64,000 nucleotides of DNA, taken from positions 7,812,001 to 7,876,000 of the forward strand of contig CP093831.1 of the NCBI GenBank assembly GCA_033063855.1, given 5' to 3'. The translations under genes were made by a program, and so were the position numbers. Shown piece after piece: positions 1 through 12,128 of the stretch. Every line of letters begins with the position of its first letter. Positions within the stretch are counted from its first letter, which is position 1. Below the pieces are notes generated by a model. The model saw nothing but the letters and a program-made list of their open reading frames with translations, did not search any database and was not told the origin of the DNA. The DNA comes from Smittia aterrima (Eukaryota > Arthropoda > Insecta > Diptera > Chironomidae).

Positions 1-3000
1 TTATTTTAATGTTAGATGGGAGAATCCACAGTTCCTGCTCTTTATTAATGATAATTTTTAATTCAAAACTTTTCCATGTTCACTTCTCGCTCTTCCCTTT
101 TGTTTCACTTTTTTTCTTCTTGTTTCGGCGAGAATAATTTTTCATGCTTTAGTTTAATAGAAGAAGAAACTTCTTTCGCTTTCAAACAAGCTTTCAAGTG
201 TGATGTAGATGATGGTAATCCATTCTTGTTACTTTCGTCTTTGGATCTCGTGCGGTGAACATCAGGATGATGATGTCATTAATCCTTCCTAATGTAACGT
301 AAACGACGCTCCGTCATATTTTTCAATTCACTTTGATTGCTGTAAATCAAGAAGATCCTGCACCGAGAGGAAAAAAAAGTTTTTGTTTTCAACAAGAGGT
401 TTCTCTATAATTTATATCTTTAGTTGAGGCTCATGAAACCGTGTCTACATCGACCGAGAGAAGTTATCTTACTGAAACTTTCCTTCATAGTCCGTTGCAT
501 TTTTGAGGAACACGTTTGTGAGGGGAAAATCTCTTCGTCGAGTCGGCGCAGAGAACTTTTGGAGACTTGAAACCATCTCTAGACGTAAATTTTATGTTTG
601 AACTCTGCAGCACTGCCACTGATTCCGTTTATCACATTGCCAAAAATAAAAATAAATTCGATTTCAGAGGAAATCGATTCGCATTTTCTTTTCTTTCGCC
701 GCATGCAGTTGGAGCTTTTTTTGTTATCACATGTTGTGTGTGTTTGATTTTGTGAAAAGAGAAATCTTTCCATTTACAAACCAATGTGAACGAAGGCTTC
801 GGCAAGTGCTCCCTCGAGTGTAATTGGATTTTTTAATTCACTTCACGCTTAGATGACTTTTTTATATTTCGGTGTAAAAGCTTTCGAAACTAAAAACAAA
901 AGCTTCCAACGTGTGAAAATGTTTGAGAACAAAACCACTAAAATTTACTTAAATTCACGCATGATGATTGTGGCTCTTATGAAAGTGAAATATATCGCGA
1001 TAGCAACAAACCAATGGACGCTTCGATGGAATGAAAATTTACAGCTATCAAACAACGAGAGCACTCGACGATAAAAGAATGTTCAAAGCTCGTTTTCTCA
1101 ACCACAAACCTCATTCAAATTTTCGCCATGAAGAGATGTTGGTTTTCGTTCGAGGAAAAAAATTGAAAATTGTAAGGCCGCAAATGTGGCTGGAACTATA
1201 GAAGGAGAAAGAGTGAGATGAAAACTTCTGCCATGCATCGCACCCTCATTTGCTCCAAAGTTGTGGGAACGGAATATTTTTTTCATGGAAAATTTTCATC
1301 TCTAGCCTCAGCTTCGTTTGTCGCTGCAAACTTTAAACAACTCTGATGTGATTAAAATGGTTTTGAGAGCATGAACATTTAATTTTCTAATTCTAAGTGA
1401 AATTGTTAGCGCAAACGAAATCAGTTCACATGTGCGCTTGTGTTGCTTGACCCGAAGAAATGAAAATGTCAAATGTTTGCGGAAAAAAAACGAGGAGAGA
1501 GCGAGTTGCATGACAAGAAACCTTCTCGGCAACATGTTGATGATTGTGCGAATGATCTGAGTGTGGCGGCATAGAGGAAAAGGCAAAAGTCTTTGCCTTT
1601 GAACGAATTCTGAGATTTCCTTATTATTGAGGTCTTGCAATAAAATTTGAACAAATTTAGCATACGAATGTTCGAATTTGCAAGCGAGATTACCGAACCT
1701 CTTCGGAAAAAGGGACAAAAGTTCAAGAGATTTGATGACGGAACAGTTTTGTCACGAAAAAGCTTCACATGAAGTAAACTTAGCACGATGTTTGAGCTGT
1801 CACAAGTCGCGTACGATAAGCGCTTTGTGGAAGGAACGGCATGTGGATAAATTAAATTTAAAAGGAAATGCAAGCATGTTAAGAGGCTATGTCGAGTGAA
1901 AATGTACGAAAGTTTTCAGAGGGCTTACAATCTAAGCTTTCAAAAAGCTCGTGAACCGAAAATGTCAATTATCGTCTCTGGCTAACTCACTGTCATCTCA
2001 GTTTATTCTTCTTCGAATACCGAATCACAATAAAGAAGCTTTATCGATTTGTATTCGCTTCCAATTCCCCAACTGTCACCCCTTCGTTCACTTCGGCTGA
2101 GACAATCTCCGAAATTCAGAACTTTATGCTAAATCTCCAATAGAAAAAAAATCAACAGCTTTTCACAGATTATGTTCCAGGGAAACGTGAACAGAAAATC
2201 CGGTATCGACATGAACAATCGTTGATAATACGAGATTTAGTTAGAAGGAAGGTTCGCGAGTGACGACGACATAAACTGCATCGAACACCGCGCATCGTAT
2301 ATCGCTCAGGAAAATCTGCTTCAGCTGTGAAACGACCGCTCAAAACGCTGCTCTGCGGTTTTTGATGAAGCTCTCGGATTACAAATGATTACATAAATTT
2401 TCCATTTGTAGCAATACGATACTGAATCTCATGCATTCCTGTATTTATCACATGTGAGAATTCTGGGGAAGGCATGACATGAAATGATACGCGACGGTGT
2501 AAACGATAACTCTCTAACGATAATTCTCCGAATTTAAGGGAATTCGGGAATACACATAACGTGCTAGGGAATTATCGTAATTCAAAAATAAAACGCTGAG
2601 GATTTTGGTCGATTGAATTACGTACGAACGACTAAGTACGAATGTGTGTCCCGCTGTTGCTTATTTTGGAAATCGTAAGCCTCGTTGTCAAAAACAATTT
2701 GCGTAATGAGAGCGATTTCAATTACAATAAATTAAATATTTGTCCTAATGCTGGAATTGAGCTTGAGAGCGATGGGAAATTTAATGCTTCGACAACTTTG
2801 GTTACAAATGAGAACATTCATTTTTAAACTGTCGTGTTGAGACAATTCAACTTCAATGAGCATAATTAAGGAAGCAAATTCAGCATTGAGTTAGAATCGT
2901 TAGACTTTGAAACAATTTAAATATTCCAAGGATCCCCAACAACCAGAGAAAGTTTTACTTCAAATGCGTAACTCGTGAACTTTAAAAATTTCTATTCTCA

Positions 3001-6000
3001 CTAGAGCGATTTCGGTTTGAAACTTTTATTTAGTTTCCTGTTTCCATGTCTCGTCGTAAAGTGAGTTGCCGTTATCACAACTTTTCTTCAAAGTTATTGA
3101 AAAGGAAAACATTTTGTTCCACTTAGTTTATTCGATGATGAAGCTGATAGCTTAGAAAACAATGTTTTGATTTAAGATTTACGAGTAAGCTGATATCATG
3201 AAAATTTTTCCTAAGACTTTCAATATTTTTGTAACAAAGTTTTACTGATGAAAAATAATCTAAAAATACAGAAAGCTTTCGAAAGCTCATGAAAAGCTTT
3301 TTCGTTTTCTTTGAATTTTCCTAAAATATTTTTCTCATTTTCCAGAGATGTCAGCATGTTCGTTGTCGCAAGTGAAAAACTTTTCCAGTAAAATTTCAAA
3401 TACAAATAAAATCAAAAAAGAAATATTTCTTTAAAGTTTACTTTTTAATTTGCAATCTTGAATTTTCAAACGAGACCTAAGGAATTAACATTTTTGTGTG
3501 AAAAGCTAACTTTTGAAACGAAAGATGACTTTTTGCCGAATGAGGTGAGAATATTTCAATTTTACTCGACAAAGTATTTCTGAGAAAACTACTTTTTGTC
3601 TTCGCTTCTGTAACAAAAGTAATTCTGATCAAATATCTTCAAAGTTTTTTTGAAGAGCTTAAGTTGAGCATTTCACAACCACAAACGACACCAGTAATTA
3701 CTGTTGAGCATCCGAGGGACCTGGAAAATTGTAATTTCTCTCCAAAACAAAGCATAAGTCGAGGAGCTTCTGAGAAAACTTTCAAACTGTCGAGATATCT
3801 CGTAAAAGTCAGAAAATTCTTGAATGAGCCCACGAGCGAAATTAAACTTTTGCTGTTCTTTACTGTATCAAAGCTTTTGATGTCTTAGCGCTTGCTTGAT
3901 GGCAAAGGTTCATCGAAACCTCCCAAAATAGACGAGAGTTTTTTTAATCATTCTGTCAATTAGAGTCAAAAGGTTTTCCGTAAACATAATCACTCAGTTC
4001 ATCGCTCTGCTGTTTTCTGAAATGTAATCAACAACTCAGGCAAAATGGTTTTCGGCCCTGCGTGAGGCATTTCATAATGAGAATGCTTTGGTGTCTGCTT
4101 GGAACAAGATGTTGTCGCCATAGCTCAGGACATCGGCGAGCTTTAGCTCATTCGTGTAATTGGAGAGAGCTCTTCCACTTTTCTTTCTTAATGAATCATA
4201 AAGCTCATGCTAGTTTCCCATTTCACCGTTTCATAACGCTTCTGTTACAGATTTAGCTCATAAAGAACCGAGGGGAGCGACGCAGGGCGGAAGGAAGCTG
4301 AGAACAATCAACTTAAAGCGAAGCTGGAATAAGCGAGTGAATGTTATGGGCGTGATTCGGCATTAAATTGATCTTGTTAACATAGCGAAAAGTTCCTGTG
4401 AAATCTTCTTCTTCTCTCCAGGAGCCTTTGAAGAACAATGAATGCTTTTCGTTTTTGGTGCCGCTTCCTTAAAAAAGTTTTTCTCTCTCTCGCTTTGCTT
4501 GTCGTGTTTACGACGATGCTTGTGGAACTTTTCTTCTATCCACGTCGCTAGATTTCCCTGAGGCAGATTTTTGAATATGAAAATATTTACTGAGCACAAA
4601 CAGATTACTTTCGCGTAATAAAATAAAGACGGAAAGTTAAGTTCCGCTCACTGCTCCATCGAAGCACCTGAGAGGAGTTTTCTTCTCTCAATTTGCAAGC
4701 CTCACTTGCTTTCAATATCTCCAACTCAGATTCAAGACTTTTCAAAACAAACTCCAAGAAGAGTGAGTGGGTAAATCTCAAAGATCTCAATGTTTACACG
4801 AGCTCCGCTTTCAATTTCCCTTTGAACATTATTTACGGCAATGGTATTTGCGTTTACCAAAAGGTTTCTCGAGTTTCCACGTCGAAGATGGAAAAGCTGC
4901 GGTGACTTTCTGCTGAACTTTCGCGTCAACCCTTCTCAAGTCATTTCCCTTTCCAAACCGCCGGCACCTTTTTTTGTGTTGCAAGAATGTAAATCACGAC
5001 ATATTTTGAGCTGAGAGCGAGAGACTCAAGTAACAATGTTTCTTATCCCGTCGAGGAAAGTGAGAAAACACTTTTTATGCTCCATAAACGCTTAACAAGA
5101 AAAATCAAACATTATTTGAAATTTAAATTGGATTTCTTTTCTTTTCTCCACTCATCGAAAAGGAGGAAAGAGCAAAAGGGAAAAATATTTGTCGCCATGA
5201 GCTCGTAATTCAATTGACTTCAAATCGCATTTCACGAGAAAAGCGTCGGCGGCGAAAAGGCAAACTCAACTTCTCCCTAAACGCCTATTTGCACACTCGC
5301 TCTGCTTTTAAAAGTGAAAAGGAAATCGTTCGCATCTTTAAACGTTGTCCCGAGCTGAGATATATTGACTTCCCTCTCTCCCGAATCGAAAAGCTTCTCA
5401 ACAAGGCAGCCTCTATTTAAAGCGATCCGATTTTCCTCCCTTATCAGTCGAGACCAGCATTCAAATGTACAACATATTTACTGTCAGCTTCACTTTAGTC
5501 TATAAGAATGTTTCCCCCGGAAAGAAGAGCAACCTCGATTATTTATGTTGAGAACGCTCGCATAAATTTCAAAGCTCACAATAGAAAAATCGTATTTCGA
5601 AGTCTTTTGTATTTGTTGCGAGTGGAAATATTGTCGAGTGTAAATTGAATTCGAAGAAATATGATTTCGGCTTTATGCGATGTGAATAAATTGAAGAATT
5701 TGTTGCTGTCATAAAGGAAGATTGAAGAAGAAGTCCAATGTCGGTTCACTTACTCTGATACTCGCAATTTAAAACGAAAACGTTTCTTTTTTCTTGGAGG
5801 CTTTTTGAATTGAGTTCGTTTCTTTAATAATCGAGATTCACGTTTTCGTATACTCAGAAGGTTGAGGGAGTCGATTGTCGCAAAAGCTTCTACCTCTCAA
5901 CGATTTATTGATTTGCTTATTGAATTTTCCATAAAAAGCTTTTCCTTGGAAGAAGAGAGACAGCAACTCGGAAAGCTTATTACACTTTATGGATTCCCAA

Positions 6001-6720
6001 AACTCGTCCGCTTCTTCTCTTACGGCCTAAAACAACTTTCTGAATGTTATTAATCAAAATGAATGCAACATGATTCAGCAGAAATTTGCTTTGAAATATT
6101 TTTACTCGAGGAAGTTTGTCGAGGTGATTGACTCAGTAGGAGCTCAAACTAAAAAGCTTTCAATATTCCGTTATGAAAGCATTGAAATCAAATGGAAGAG
6201 AAGTTTATAAATAATTCTTATTCAAATCTTTGCTTTTCTGCTCGAATGCTTCATTTTGATTTGAAAGGCTTCAATATTGGCTTTGCGAAGGCTTCAAGTT
6301 AAAGTCCTTAAAGAGAGATAAAGAACTCAAGTCTTTTGGTATTATTTGAATCACTCAGTAAGCTTCTAATTGAATTTCCTTATGCTTAGGACGCTTAAGT
6401 CCTTATTGGTATTCATAACGTAATGACATTTTCTCTATTATGACCATTCATCATTTTGATGGCGCCACTTAATCAAAATTTGTATATGCGTGTCTGAAAA
6501 TTGGACCAACAATCTTATGGCCTCGAGTTGTTAAGAGAGTCAAACTGAGATGACAAAAGTTCGTTTAAATAAAGAGGAAGTTTCACTCAATTTAAGTTTC
6601 CTATTGAGAAAATGCTGAGAGCAATTATTGAATGTAAATTTATTCCACTCGACTATTGAGAGTTCAATTCAAAGGAATCGCATTCAGCAAATTTAAGTTT
6701 CCGTCCAATTCAATTTGTAA
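1..6720. other. Gene-poor AT-rich non-coding region
   Basis: No open reading frame here has a recognisable domain, a plausible signal peptide or flanking splice sites that would link it to another exon. Reading frames are short, and many begin at non-ATG codons. The DNA is AT-rich with many short A/T tracts, like the other intergenic stretches in this window. It may be intergenic or part of a long intron of a gene outside the window; the sequence alone does not decide. Confidence 0.6.
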
Positions 6721-7401
6721 TCAGAAGAAGTTTGTAATTGAATGTCTAATTGCTTCGATGCTAAGATTACGACTTGATTTCCTCTCTTTCTTTTCAAGTC
6801 TCAATTGCAGGTCTTCAATGATTTGTGTTTTTGAACTGAGAGCGCTTTGTAAGTCGATGATTGTTTCTTTAAGTTCTTCAATCTTTTCTTGTTGCTTCTC
6901 TGACTTTTCATTCAGCTCTTCGTACATTGAATATTCAATCATTCGTTGCGGAATCTGCTCGATTTGGTCTCCAACTTGCTTCCAAACCTTAACAGTCATG
7001 ACGCTCGTGGAGACAGCGACGTTTGCTTGCGATTTCGCGTCGATTCTATTTTTAATGAGCTTGACTTGGTTCATGACTCGGAAAAGAATTTCTTCGATGA
7101 TGTTCGTGTCTGCTTTCGAGAGTTGATCGATTTCGTCAGGTTTCAATTGAATTTCCAATTTCTTCAATACCTTGCGGTTCAACGTGTTCCAATTTCGCAC
7201 TTTTCCCTGTACAGCAAAGCATCCGTTGTAGTTGTGCAAATCGACGAGGTTCGGAAGCTCGGATTTCAAAATTTCAGCCAGCAAAACGCCATCAGCAAAA
7301 TCACGATTTAACTTTCGACAACGACGAGATAAATCGAAACTGTCTACCCACTCAAGAACAGTCTCGAGTTCGACGGGAGTCAGACTTGAATTGATTTCCA
7401 T
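6721..7401 (-). CDS. Spef1: SPEF1/CLAMP-like calponin-homology microtubule protein
   Basis: A single-exon gene for 226 residues, close to the roughly 235 of vertebrate SPEF1. Residues about 8-110 form the SPEF1-type calponin homology domain: an LEWVDSFDLSRRCRKLNRDFADGV-like opening split by the helix that carries AEILKSELPNLVDLHNYNG, then the stretch around NRKVLKKLEI. Residues about 165-210 are a charged heptad-like coiled coil rich in E, K, Q and L. In animals SPEF1 bundles and stabilises microtubules in the axonemal central apparatus and in cell cortex; that role is assumed here from the family. The start is an ATG directly followed by the domain. The gene lies just outside the outer end of the left inverted-repeat arm and has no partner on the right, so it marks the duplication boundary. 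Confidence 0.9.
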   Translation of the reverse strand: MEINSSLTPVELETVLEWVDSFDLSRRCRKLNRDFADGVLLAEILKSELPNLVDLHNYNGCFAVQGKVRNWNTLNRKVLKKLEIQLKPDEIDQLSKADTNIIEEILFRVMNQVKLIKNRIDAKSQANVAVSTSVMTVKVWKQVGDQIEQIPQRMIEYSMYEELNEKSEKQQEKIEELKETIIDLQSALSSKTQIIEDLQLRLEKKERKSSRNLSIEAIRHSITNFF

Positions 7402-7547
7402 TGAAAAATTTTGAGAAGTTCACTGATTTGTCTGACAAATTATATTTAAGAAGAAATATTTTCGTTGCCTCCTCTGACTTCAAAACTGAAAAGCTAATTA
7501 TGAATTATTTAAATATTTTAAATATTATTTTAATTCGGATCAACAAA

Positions 7548-9005
7548 TTATATTTTAAACATTAGCCATCGATTCAATTGCTCGTAGTGATGTCGAACGC
7601 CATACATTTGTTGATAAGGCAAAAGTCTTTCAATGTCAAAGTCAATTGGAATCATTTCGTAAACATTTTCGCCTCCAATGAGTTCCTTTTGAATCTTGTA
7701 AGTCTTTCCCACTCGATCGATAAAGATTTTCTCGACTTTAGCGCTCGATTGAATGTCGTGAAGCGATTTGTTGCCAACGAAAATCTTTGATTCGATGCTC
7801 GTTATGTTCTCGAGTTTTCCTCGTTCGTCTTGAAACTCCACGAGCATTTCTCCTTGACTGAGATGACTGTGATAAGTCGCATTGTCGGTCCGCAAAACGA
7901 TTTGATCATATTTCCAATAGTTTTGAGTTTTGTTTTCGAAATGCATGTGAATACTCGGAATGACAATTCTCAAAGGCAAAGTCATCTCTGAGTTGTCTCG
8001 CTGCATGTTCGCTAAAATATTTGAGCCATCGAGAAGATCTTCAATGTTTTCGACTTCATCAGTGTCGAGGTCAATCACAGGAACATTTGACATTAAAGTT
8101 GATTCATCAGTTGAAGTCTGTACAGTCGATGATTGAGAACTTCTTGTGTCTTCACTGGAATTTGACTCAGTTTGAGTGTCAGCAGACAAGTCGCTAAGAT
8201 TCGAAGCAAACTCAGTCGATGGACATCCACAAGGCAAATCGATCATCGTCGAGATCAAAGCTGCTTTGACGTAAGGATGTTGAGCTGAACTGAAAGATTA
8301 AATTTAAAGAGAAATCAATTTAAGAAACTCGTTGAAGACAAACCTCCATGGCGGGACGATAATGTAAGCGAGTTTCCCGCATTGATCAACCACAAAGACG
8401 TGCAACTCGTCAAGTTCTGTTACGAAGCCTAAATCTGAGTAATCGTCTTCGTCAATCACAACAATATCCAAAAGAAGTCCTTCCTTTTCGATGAAGTCAA
8501 GAACAGAATCACTTGAATTATCTGAAGTGACGACGATGAACTTGTAATCGGAAAACAATGAAGGAGCAGCAAAGAAACGTTGGGCGAGATTTAAGAACCT
8601 AAAACGAGTTCAAAGCAGTTAAAGAAATCTTGCGAGATCAGATTTCAGCAATTACAAGACAAGTTCACGTTCGTTTGATGTAACGTTCACTTTAAATATC
8701 ACGAGAACGTGATTCTCTATCTCATAATCTGCAAGAACGTCAGTGACATTCGATTGACTGCAAGTGACGCCGTCATCTCCTTGAACTTCTTCCGAAGAGG
8801 AAGATGTCGAAGGTTTCTTCGATGTTGCTTCGATCAAACTTTCTTGCTCGTAATTAGCCACAGTCACTTCGAAGTAATCGCCTGATGCTTCGTAATCACC
8901 GAATTGGACAGACAACTTTTTCTTTCTAACGATTTCCCTCGACTCGGAAAAACTCCGAACGAGAATCGACAATAAAAATAAAATCAAAATCACATTCACT
9001 CTCAT
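7548..9005 (-). CDS. Secreted selenoprotein-P-N-domain-like protein, left copy
   Basis: Three exons (9005-8656, 8598-8344, 8289-7548) with GT-AG junctions and matching phases give 448 residues. The ATG at 9005 starts a clear signal peptide (MRVNVILILFLLSILVRS), so the protein should be secreted. A serine-rich linker follows. Residues about 95-225 resemble the thioredoxin-like N-terminal domain of selenoprotein P: a beta strand reading KFIVVTSDN, then FVVDQCGKLAYIIVPPW, then HPYVKAALI and a CGCP cysteine cluster, matching the vertebrate order of DRCGRLVY, PYVEEAI and CGNC. The vertebrate U-x-x-C redox site is not present; the corresponding segment is SNERELVL, and there is no in-frame UGA. The C-terminal 200 residues are acidic and not recognised. 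It is probably non-catalytic. Its mirror copy at 50487-51945 differs at only about four residues. Confidence 0.75.
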
Positions 9006-9605
9006 CGCACTGCAATTTAAATACTTTCGATCAGCTGACGGGCGAGTTTGGAATTGAGAGACGATCAAACTCTCATTGCACAAGCTGTGATCCGCTGTTA
9101 TCAGCAAACAAACAATTGTCGGAGAGAAATGTTTCGGTTCTGTTCTCGCCTCTGCCTTTAGCTAATTTCTTATCTCGAATAATTCTTCGGGCGAACATTT
9201 GCATTCGAAGCAGAGTTTGGTGTTTGCCAAAACATAAAAATCCAAAGATATCTTTAAAATATTCAGAGATTTGCCTTAGAAATTCTCTTGCCGTCGTCTC
9301 GTTGCGCTTTTGATTGCTTGATTGAGTGTCGTCAGAGTTGAATCCATCGAAAGTCAATTTATTTTTCTTTTAATTCCAATGAACTCGTTCAAATTCAATT
9401 TTCTCGCAAACGATTTTCTTTTATGACAAGATTCATCATCGGGATTGAGATAATTTATCAAAATTTGATGGCGCAAGCAAAATGCGGAGTTGGAGAGTCA
9501 ATGAGTTGAAATGAATGGAGGAGTTGAATGTTGAGAACAAAAATCAACAGAAGATTTGACTTATTAAAGAATTTAAAGATGATTTTAATTTTTTTCGATT
9601 TATTT
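9006..9605. other. Intergenic region between SelP-like and LRR-BTB P2 (left)
   Basis: This is the common upstream region of the left SelP-like gene. A 94-codon open frame at 9073-9357 (minus) has no ATG at its start (it opens with TTG) and no domain, so it is not annotated as a gene. The same frame is present in the right arm only because the whole block is duplicated. Confidence 0.5.
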
Positions 9606-10841
9606 TTAATTTTTCAACAAATTATCAATTTCACTTCGAAGATTCAAAAATCTCTTCATTTTCTCGGGATCTTCCATAAGTTGCTTTGGTAGTTCTTCAT
9701 CAAATCTTATGTCAATCAAGTCAAACGCTTTTTTCTTGAGAAGTTGAGACTTGAAACGATGAGCGAACAAGAAAACTTCAAAAGCATTGGAATCGTCAAG
9801 TTGGTCGCAAATAATTTCCTCGTAACTCGATTTCATTGCAGCGATTTTGAACTTCTCGGCGATTTCGAAGTGAAGCATTAAGTTGTCATCGTCCAAGACT
9901 TCACTTGTGTAAATGAACTTCAGTAAAGCTTCAACCGCCTTTGAATCGAAAGCAGGAAATTTCATTTCAGTTGCTTCGGCTTTAGCTTCAAAGATTTGAG
10001 CAAACACTTCGCTTTGCATTCCTAAAATATTCTTGTGCACTTTGAACTTCTTGTCGCCGGCGGTTATTGTGAGATCAGAGAATCTTCCAGTTTGCCAGAG
10101 TTCTTTCATTTTTGGATTGAAATCCATTTCTGGATTGATTGATTGATTTTTCATTGCCACGACAGGATCGATACACTTTTCGTCAATTAACTTCATCAAG
10201 TCATCGAGAGAGTTTAGGGAAATGCAAGCTCCTGGGACGAAGCGAGCATTAATGTTTTTATTTAATCTTAGATCAACTTCAACATTTTCTCTCGTAATTA
10301 AAGGCTTCAAGAGTTTTGAAGAAGCGAATTCGATTCTGTTGCTGTAGAATGAAACTTCTCGTAAATTTGGCATTTCGATGAATAAATCATCTGGCAATGA
10401 TGACAATTGACAATATTTCAAGTGAAGACGAACGAGACCGTCGAGTCCTTTCAAATCTTTTCTTGAAATTTCATTGATTCCGCATCCAGAAATCTCAAAG
10501 TGAGAGAGATTACGAAAATGTTTGTAGAGTCCACGAGGAAAATAATTAACAATTGTATTTTCGAACCAAACGTATTCGACGTCTTCGTAATTGCTTTCTC
10601 TCTTGTGAACTCCTTTAAATCTTTTAATCACTTGATTCTTCTCGGTTATGTTAGCTTCAGTTATCTTGCACGTGTAGATTTTCTCTTCTTGTGCGTGAAA
10701 AGTGATAAATTTATATTCACATTTGATGTTCATGTCGAAACAATCGATTTTAATTTGATTAAATGAGGAAGAACCTTTATCGTTAAAGCACTTTGACAGA
10801 CTGAAGAGCTGCATAAATTTGAATAACGACAAACTTATCAT
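9606..10841 (-). CDS. LRR-BTB protein P2, left copy
   Basis: An intronless gene for 411 residues from the ATG at 10841. A later ATG at 10733 aligns with the start of the paralogues and would give 357 residues; the extra 54 codons upstream of 10841 open with TTG and are not used. The first 18 residues (MISLSLFKFMQLFSLSKC) could be a weak signal peptide. A cysteine-containing N-domain (IKCEY...IYTC) leads into three or four leucine-rich repeats (HFRNLSHFEISGC, GLVRLHLKYCQLSSLPDDLF, MPNLREVSFYSNRI). A BTB/POZ domain follows (RFSDLTITAGDKKFKVHK, then LGMQSEVFAQIFE) and then a short BACK-like helical tail. SPOP-type BTB proteins recruit Cullin-3; whether this one does is inference. It differs from its right-arm copy at about two dozen residues, far more than the adjacent SelP-like pair. 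Confidence 0.88.
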   Translation of the reverse strand: MISLSLFKFMQLFSLSKCFNDKGSSSFNQIKIDCFDMNIKCEYKFITFHAQEEKIYTCKITEANITEKNQVIKRFKGVHKRESNYEDVEYVWFENTIVNYFPRGLYKHFRNLSHFEISGCGINEISRKDLKGLDGLVRLHLKYCQLSSLPDDLFIEMPNLREVSFYSNRIEFASSKLLKPLITRENVEVDLRLNKNINARFVPGACISLNSLDDLMKLIDEKCIDPVVAMKNQSINPEMDFNPKMKELWQTGRFSDLTITAGDKKFKVHKNILGMQSEVFAQIFEAKAEATEMKFPAFDSKAVEALLKFIYTSEVLDDDNLMLHFEIAEKFKIAAMKSSYEEIICDQLDDSNAFEVFLFAHRFKSQLLKKKAFDLIDIRFDEELPKQLMEDPEKMKRFLNLRSEIDNLLKN

Positions 10842-10985
10842 CTTAAGATCAAATGACGAAGACTGAAATATGAGAATCTTCAAATTATTAAACAATAAAC
10901 TTCGTTTTGTTTCAGATATAGATCAAATTTATTATGCAACTCTTTTGATTCATTCGTTTAGGAAACATTAGTTTGGCTGATAAAT

Positions 10986-12128
10986 TTATTTCCTGCCTTT
11001 CAGTAAATTATCCAATTCTTGTCGGGTCTCCAAAATCTTCTTTAGTTGCTCGAGATCCTCCATCAACTCATTTGGAATTTTATCAGGACAATTAATGCAA
11101 ATAACATCAAACGCCTTTTCCTTGATTAGTTGAGAGTTGAAACGATGAGCGAGCATGAACATTTCCCAAGCATTCGAGTCGTCAATTTGATCGCAAATAA
11201 TTTCCTCGTAGATCGTTTTCATGGCAGCGATTTTGAATTTCTCGGCGATTTCGAAGTTTTCCTTTGCATTTGCTTCATCCGTCTCTTCATTTGTGTACAT
11301 GAACTTAAGTAAAGCTTCAACAGCTTTCAAACTGAATTCTGGAATTTTAATTTCAGTTGCTTCGATTTGATCTTCAAAGATTTGGGCAAACACTTCGCTT
11401 TGCATTCCCAAAATTGCCTTGTGCACCTTGAACTTCTTGTCGCCGGCGATGATGGTGAGATCAGAAAACTTTCCCGAAGTCCAAAGTTTTTTGATATTTG
11501 GATGCAAATCGATTGGTTCGTGTTCAAAATATTGCCCATTAGCTGGCAAAGCAGGTTTGATGCATTTCTCGTCAATCATCTTCATCAAGTGGTCGAGAGA
11601 ATTTAGGGAACGCGTTGATCCTGGCCATAAGTGAGCGTCGATGTTTTTGTTATTTTCAAGGTCCACATAAACGTTTTGTCTTCCAAGCAATGGTTTTAAG
11701 AGTTGTGAAGAAGCGAACTCGATTTGGTTATTGTAGAATGAAACATGAAGTAGATTTGGCATCGCAGAGAACAAATCATCGGGCAATGTTGACAATTGGC
11801 AATAAGAAATCTGCAGATAAACTAGACCCCCGAATCCTTTCAAATCATTTCTTGAAATTTCTTTAGTGCCACAATTATCAATATCCAAGCAAATGAGATT
11901 AGGGAAATGCTTGATGACACTTCGAGGAAAGTAATCGACTTTAGTATTTTGGAACCTAATTCCTTTGACGTCATTGTTATTCTTTCCTGCTTCGTGAATT
12001 CCAATAAATGCTTTGATTAAACGTTTGTTCTCAGTAATGTTTGCTTCTGTTATAACGCACGAGTAGATGTTTACAGTTTTTCCTTGTATGTTAAAATTTG
12101 CCACCTTGAATTCACATTTGATTTCCAT
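10986..12128 (-). CDS. LRR-BTB protein P1, left (intact) copy
   Basis: An intronless gene for 380 residues; the ATG at 12128 encodes MEIKCEF, the conserved start shared with paralogues. Order: an N-domain with the IKCEF and IYSC cysteines, an IKAFIGIHEAGKNNNDVKG motif, leucine-rich repeats at about 60-150 (FPNLICLDIDNC, LVYLQISYCQLSTLPDDLF, MPNLLHVSFYNNQIEFASS), then a BTB domain at about 213-310 (KFSDLTIIAGDKKFKVHK, LGMQSEVFAQIFEDQIEA) and a BACK-like tail with DSNAWEMFMLAHRF. No signal peptide is evident, so a cytoplasmic location is likely. The stop codon is embedded in an AATAAA. The right-arm counterpart is about 80% identical in the N-terminal half and is disrupted, so this is the only intact P1 in the window. 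Function is unknown; a Cullin-3 adaptor role is inference from the BTB-BACK half. Confidence 0.88.
   Translation of the reverse strand: MEIKCEFKVANFNIQGKTVNIYSCVITEANITENKRLIKAFIGIHEAGKNNNDVKGIRFQNTKVDYFPRSVIKHFPNLICLDIDNCGTKEISRNDLKGFGGLVYLQISYCQLSTLPDDLFSAMPNLLHVSFYNNQIEFASSQLLKPLLGRQNVYVDLENNKNIDAHLWPGSTRSLNSLDHLMKMIDEKCIKPALPANGQYFEHEPIDLHPNIKKLWTSGKFSDLTIIAGDKKFKVHKAILGMQSEVFAQIFEDQIEATEIKIPEFSLKAVEALLKFMYTNEETDEANAKENFEIAEKFKIAAMKTIYEEIICDQIDDSNAWEMFMLAHRFNSQLIKEKAFDVICINCPDKIPNELMEDLEQLKKILETRQELDNLLKGRK

Noticed and set aside
1308..1873. Overlapping 134-136 codon minus-strand frames
   Set aside because: Two frames overlap in different phases, neither shows a domain or a biased composition, and they look like chance open frames.
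7548..9005. Possible selenocysteine codon in the SelP-like gene
   Set aside because: The joined frame has no internal TGA, so no selenocysteine is encoded.
9073..9357. 94-codon open frame upstream of the left SelP-like gene, repeated at 50135-50419
   Set aside because: It opens with TTG rather than ATG, has no domain or signal peptide, and its conservation is explained by the duplication of the whole block.
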